This document shows, piece after piece, positions 59,425 through 64,000 of a stretch of DNA of 64,000 bases. Location of the stretch: positions 1,860,001 to 1,924,000 of the forward strand of contig CAVNZM010000001.1 in NCBI GenBank assembly GCA_963693365.1, written 5' to 3'. A model generated the notes under the pieces. The model made no database searches. It was not told the origin of the DNA and was given only the letters and a program-made list of their open reading frames with translations. A program made the translations under genes and the position numbers. The DNA comes from Amoebidium appalachense (Eukaryota > Ichthyosporea). Position 1 is the stretch's first letter, and each line of letters starts with the position of its first letter.

Positions 59425-59476
59425 ACTGCACCACTGTGTCTCTGCTTCCGTCCTAAATACTTATATAAATTTACAG
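59425..59476 (+). repeat. copia-B LTR, last ~50 bp
   Basis: TTTCACACTGCACCACTGTGTCTCTGC to TTTACA, then GGTTATGCAGCCC, the copia primer site. The rest of the LTR is replaced by simple repeats. Confidence 0.75.
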
Positions 59477-59538
59477 GTTATGCAGCCCTTTTGCACGCTC
59501 CCTACACACATCTAGACCTAGCGATCGTTTTTCAATCA

Positions 59539-59973
59539 TGGATCCAAACAAAACTGGTGTGAACCAAATAACCATGTGGAAAGGTGAAGGGAGACTGGCC
59601 CCGATAGCAAAACCAATAATTTTCAATGGGAAATCATCTTTCTGGGAATGATGACCGGCACCAAAGGTGTCCGACTCGTGGACGTTGTTCTTGCTGACAA
59701 CTACGTCCCTCCTACCACCATCGCGGTCGACGGTGAACTCCCCTTCTACGGCTACGGCACTGCCGCGGAACTCAAGGAGGCCCGCAATTGCCTCCTGCTC
59801 CATATGATTCAGAACATCGACCCTTCCGTGCTCACCACCGTCACCCAGTACCGCATTGGCATGGACCCTGAACGGGCCATGTGGAAATTCCGTCAACACT
59901 ACCATCAAGGCAAACCCGATCAGATCCGCATCCTTCACCGTCAGTGGGAATGCCTGTGCCCTCCAGGCCGGTG
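59539..59973 (+). pseudogene. copia gag fragment
   Basis: MDPNKTGVNQITMWKGEG... then a 1-base frame change near 59590, resuming as 'MTGTKGVRLVDVVLADNY' to 'RILHRQWECLCPPGR'. It is ~90% identical to gag at 27786-27330 and keeps TGG where that copy has the in-frame TGA. Cut at ~59980 by inverted LTR F. Confidence 0.85.
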
Positions 59974-59981
59974 AATCATTC

Positions 59982-60323
59982 TGTCATCTTCCCATGATTA
60001 ACGGCAAGACTTAGAAGTTGAGTTTTTCATTTGTTTATTAGTTTGTTGTATTTTATTTCCTTTTCCCTTTTCCTTTCTTCCTTTCTTTCTTTCCTTTCCG
60101 TTTCCGTGTGCACAAATATCTTAGATCTGTGTACACATCGAGCTATTTAGCCCGCGCACACGTATTGTTGTTTGTGTCAATGTCTAAATATGTTGTCCAA
60201 TCAGATCTCGTTATATTTTCCCAAACATAGTAACCTACATTCCTCATTCATTCTATTCAATTCCTTTCCCATTCCATTCCTTTCTATCCTCATTCCTTTT
60301 CCTTCTTTTCCCACGACGTAGCA
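59982..60323 (-). repeat. LTR family F, inverted
   Basis: Mirror copy of 1587-1927 (sense ...GGGAAGATGACA end at 59982). Diverged by scattered substitutions. Confidence 0.65.
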
Positions 60324-60324
60324 T

Positions 60325-60409
60325 TGTTCTATGTTCCCCAACTATTAGGAATACTTATATTTAGACGTGTTATGTTAAGAACATGTGTAAATATATGATG
60401 TGAACTAAT
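60325..60409 (+). repeat. LTR family A, first ~85 bp
   Basis: TGTTCTATGTTCCCCAAC... to ATGATGTGAACTAAT. The last part equals the start-proximal sequence of LTR A at 1555-1585 (inverted). It supplies the TG end missing from the other two A copies. Confidence 0.55.
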
Positions 60410-60834
60410 TGTAAAATTATATAAGTATTTGGGACGGAAGCAGAGACACAGTGGTGCAGTGTGAAAACACCACAGACACACACAACAACAAAACACGGAA
60501 CAAAATAAGGAAGGAGAAAGAGAAAGGAAAAGAGAGCACAGATCAACAAAGAAGATAGTAATAGTATAACTATAACCAGAGATATTTATGTACACACGAA
60601 CATGTACACGTCTCTCCCTGAGTGGGTGGATCCGTGTACACACATATAAATATTCTAATTGATATTACAATACACGATTAAAGCCGATACAACACGATTA
60701 CAAGTATACAAGCATATCGGAGATCGATGCTAGACTTTACATAATAGGAGTGTGGCATTTATACTGAGCATATGAACTGAAACATAACACAAACTGAGAA
60801 GATCTTACATATGTAAATACTATGTATTATAACA
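60410..60834 (-). repeat. LTR B2, internally deleted
   Basis: Ends match the 925-bp B2 LTR (TGTAAAATTATATAAG and TATTATAACA), but ~500 bp are missing between CACGGAAC and AAAATAAGGAAGG (at ~60500). Confidence 0.8.
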
Positions 60835-61824
60835 GCCTTTCAAGGCTTCAAACCCGACGTCTCCCAGCTCCACGTGTTCGGCTCCCCTGCCTATGTGCAT
60901 GTTCCCCGATCCAAGAGGAACAAGCTTGCATCAACCGTCAGAGTCGGCACCTACGTCGGCTGGGATCTGCCCTCGAAGGCACACAAGATCCTCGACCATG
61001 CCAGCAACCAAGTCAAGATCTGCCGTGATGTGATCTTCGACGAGTCAAAATTCACGAGCAGCACCAATCAGGTCCCCGATCCCCCCAAACCCGATCTGCC
61101 GGCAACCGACCCCCCTCCGACGACGACGATGAAATTCCGTCTGTGGTCCTCACCCAACCGTCCTGGCACAACCAACCAGCCCCGGTTGAACCCGTACCTC
61201 CCCCGAGCCCCCCCCCCCACTGGCCAACAACCCTTGCTACCGGCCTCCCCCGTTGCTGTGCATCAACCCAGCTACATGACTCCAGTTCGTCCTGGGTCCC
61301 CCACCTTCCACTCGGCTTTGAGCAGCCCTGTGGACACCGATGAACATTGCCCCCCTCACCACCGGTCCCATTCATGGCCTCCATGCCCCTGTCCCGGCCT
61401 ACAACACCTCCCCGGCCTCCACCCCCCTCAAGGACCCCCCCAAGCCGAACCTTCGTCGGTCTGCACGTCTCACCAAGCCACCAACGGCACTGGTCAGCAT
61501 CACAGCACCGACCATCAACATTGACCAACTCCCCAAGGGCATTCAAAAGCTTTGCAACAGTCCCAACGGTGATGCCGTCATAGCTGCCCTCACCTCCGAG
61601 TACCAAGCCTTCATCACCAAGGATGTCTTCACTGTTGTTGATCCCCCCCCTGATGCCAACTTCATCAAGTTCAAGTGGATTGTGACTGAGAAGGTCCTCA
61701 ACTCAGCCGGTGACACCAAGGTCAAGGCTCGTGGTGTTGCAAAGGGCTTCACTCAAGTCTACGGTGTTGACTACGGTGACACCTCTTCCCCCGTGGTGAT
61801 GTCCTCCTCCGTCCGTGCCCTCCT
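60835..61824 (+). pseudogene. copia integrase end to RT start, second family
   Basis: 'FKPDVSQLHVFGSPAYVHVP' is the C-terminal integrase block, then 'CRDVIFDES', a Pro-rich linker, and the start of RT: 'INIDQLPKGIQKLCNSPNGD', 'KWIVTEKVLNSAGDTKVKARG', 'GVDYGDTSSPVVMSSSVRALL'. It aligns with copia-B but is clearly divergent, so it is another family. The frame breaks in a C run near 61210. It is bounded on both sides by inverted B2 LTRs. Confidence 0.85.
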
Positions 61825-62680
61825 TGTTAAATTATATAAGTATTTGGGATGAAAGCAGAGACACAGTGGTGCAGTGTAAAAACACCACAGACACACACAA
61901 CAACAAAACACGGAACGATCGGAGCAGTGTACACAACAGACATCAATGTTTAGACACGACTGAACTGAATTTATTCTGATCTTCGAATAAATACCTGAAA
62001 TTCCTCTAAGTCCAATCCATACATGATTTCCGACCAGTCGGAAATCAGATCTATCTCTAATAGAAACCAATCACTAAGAACCAATTGCTTTCAGAGAGAT
62101 CCGGTACGCGGAGACGTACACGATAGGACACAGACACTAGTTAAGGTCAACTCGTGTCATCATCAAGGAAGTTCTAACCTATGACATACTGCAAAGACTC
62201 AGACATATCACACTTAACCTTGATGATTGGTTAAAGCCCGGCAACACATGAAAACTAAAGTAAATTAACGAAGTCTAAACACACATGCTATTCTAAGTGT
62301 AGCCTAAGTGTGTCACCGTCCAATGAACACGTATTAAGTAACACAAATCTACCTAACATATATTAGTAGAAAAGAAACACGATTATACACATGAAGACAA
62401 GGAGAGAAAGAAAAGAAAATAGGGAAGGAGAAAGAGAAAGGAAAAGAGAGCACAGATCAACAAACAAGATAGTAATAGCATAACTATAACCAGAGATATT
62501 TATGTACACACGAACATGTACACGTCTCTCCCTGAGTGGGTGGATCCGTGTACACACATATAAATATTCTAATCGATATTACAATACACGATTAGAGCCG
62601 ATACAACACGATTACAAGTATACAAGCATATCGGAGATCGATGCTACACTTTACATAATAGGAGTGTGGCATATACACTA
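61825..62680 (-). repeat. LTR B2, nearly full length, inverted
   Basis: TGTTAAATTATATAAGTATT to ...GGAGTGTGGCATATACACTA, ~856 bp of the 925-bp LTR; the sense start is cut by the LINE 3' end at 62681. Confidence 0.85.
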
Positions 62681-62874
62681 GGGGGTTTACGCTGTTTACT
62701 CGAGGCAAAGAGAACCAGTCTCAGGTATGGGGGGGGGGTTTGCTCGGAATATCCCCTCAGCGGTATATCATGATCACGTACATAGATGTCGGGTGGTGAC
62801 TATATATCAGGGTTTACTTTCTCTACGAGACACCATAAAGACTACAAGGAGAAATCAATTAGTTGGGGTTCCCC

Positions 62875-62909
<35 letters not shown>

Positions 62910-62941
62910 GGGCTCCCCTCGGGACACTCGGTATCAGCTGG

Positions 62942-62990
<49 letters not shown>

Positions 62991-64000
62991 TGTGTGTGTG
63001 TGCGCGTGCGCTATAATTTTGTAGTGATGTGTTTCTCAAGCCAATCAATACATCTAATAAACAGGTCGTAGTTACGCGTGTTTAGTATAAAATCAAGGAT
63101 GTTGTAATTTACAGGTAGGCTATCTTTCTGGGTGTCTGTTGTGAATGTGACGTGTGTGTGTTGCGGTATTATGTGGTCTATCAAACTACATTTGGCGATA
63201 CATGACCGGTTAAACTGGTGTGTGTGTGTGTTGTTTGGGCATGCAAATGATGCCACCTTATACTTATTAGATCTCCACTGTATAGCACGTGTACAGTAAA
63301 AGCGTGGTAATTGATCAATAATACCATCAGCTAGAGAAAGACCAGTTCTACAGGAAGGTAATATGTATTTAGGTGTTATACACTTGCGAGTGCCATATTT
63401 GGCAATATGGTTGAGGCGGTCAGTATATATAAAACGAGACATAAGGCTTAGTTTTTCAAGGTGTATGCTTTCATCGGGTCTAGTGTCGTGTGGTATCTTT
63501 TTCCATTTGTTATATTGCGTGATTATCTTGTGATTGTGTACATGTTTAATAGGTAAGTGGCAGTCCAAAGTCACACACACACTATTGCGGGGTTTATTTG
63601 TATTTGTGCCCAGGGGAGAAGGGGAGAGAGAGGGGAGGAAAGAGGGGAGAGGTGAGGAGGGGACAGGTCGGATAGAGAAGAGAGGGTGGGAGGGCAAATA
63701 CTTCTTTAAGCGGCTTATGTGCTTATTGAATTTCAGCGCGAGATAGGATACTCTAGCAGCTATTGGGACCAGACCATATATCGAGAGCGTTACAGGCCCA
63801 GGTTTACAACAGTTGTTAGATAGAAAGGAGGCAACTTCTGCTTCAAGGAAATTTGCCAAGGGTTTAAGCGCTCTAGTTCTCTCTTTCTTGATCCAAGCGG
63901 CGAGAAGGGGTAAACCATATTCACATGCCGGGAAGACAAAAGTGCGAATAAATGTAAGTCTAATAGAAGGATGGAGGGGTGTGTCTTTAAAAATATTAGC
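62681..64000 (-). pseudogene. LINE-type retrotransposon, copy 2 (runs off window)
   Basis: Minus-strand frame open from the window edge to a stop at 63011, >300 codons. It begins in the post-RT region (TFIRTFVFPACEYGLPLLAAW, 'CKPGPVTLSIYGLVPIAARV', 'LKFNKHISRLKK') and ends 'CIDWLEKHITTKL', followed by a 3' UTR of ~330 bp with (CA)n and an A run. This resembles the part after the fingers-palm of non-LTR RTs; the RT core must lie right of 64000. The frame appears intact here, unlike copy 1. It carries the empty TRIM target site. Confidence 0.65.
63250..63254 (+). other. empty site for the TRIM insertion
   Basis: GCAAATG-ATGCC-ACCTTATAC here corresponds to GCAAACG-ATGCC-[TRIM]-ATGCC-ACCTTATAC at 51928-52984, proving the TRIM ends and its 5-bp duplication. 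Confidence 0.95.

Overview
The window is eukaryotic nuclear DNA that is dense in repeats. It has spliced genes with GT-AG introns, LTR retrotransposons with 5-bp target duplications, a Mutator-like (MULE) transposase gene, LINE remnants, long (GT)n/(CA)n/(TC)n arrays and many pure G or C runs. A single-celled alga or other protist, or an early-branching fungus, would fit the two cell-surface glycan genes (a type II membrane glycosyltransferase and a LicD/fukutin-like phosphotransferase). The sequence alone does not fix the lineage.

Layout. 1-11.06 kb: retroelement debris (Ty3/gypsy integrase end, copia RNase H end, LTRs of families I call A, B, C, D, E and F, and one ~0.86-kb inverted-repeat element) around one intact glycosyltransferase gene (4644-5792, minus). 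11.06-44.39 kb: the main feature. A 289-bp LTR of a miniature retrotransposon (TRIM), whose LTR carries a tRNA-like domain, is split at offset 122 by a 32,996-bp insertion (11216-44211). The insertion is flanked by the 9-bp repeat GAGATAGAG. It contains two convergent spliced genes: a rightward unknown gene ending at 29629, and a leftward MULE transposase gene (43617 to 34396) with a Mutator-type N-terminal region, a SWIM zinc finger and a C-terminal CCHC zinc knuckle. Between them lies a ~193-bp satellite of about 14 copies. Nine-base duplications are typical of Mutator elements, so I read the whole block as one giant autonomous MULE with a MuDR-like two-gene plan.

Inside this MULE, a 7.7-kb Ty1/copia element (21093-28783, 5-bp TSD AAAGG) sits in a coding exon of the rightward gene. 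That copia element is itself interrupted by a 925-bp solo LTR (23953-24877, TSD CTGAC). This gives four nested layers: TRIM LTR, MULE, copia, solo LTR.

44.4-51.4 kb: a mosaic of broken B, C and D LTRs with gag and pol scraps. 51.4-53.8 kb: a 5'-truncated LINE holding a complete tandem TRIM (LTR-internal-LTR-internal-LTR, 51940-52970, TSD ATGCC). The second LINE copy at the right end of the window provides the matching empty site at 63250-63254. 55.66-58.29 kb: a two-exon LicD-like gene. 59.4-62.7 kb: more copia and LTR fragments. 62.7-64.0 kb: the second LINE copy.

All coordinates, repeat comparisons and splice phases were worked out by eye. Frames of the retroelement ORFs break mostly in C/G homopolymers, so some breaks may be sequencing errors.
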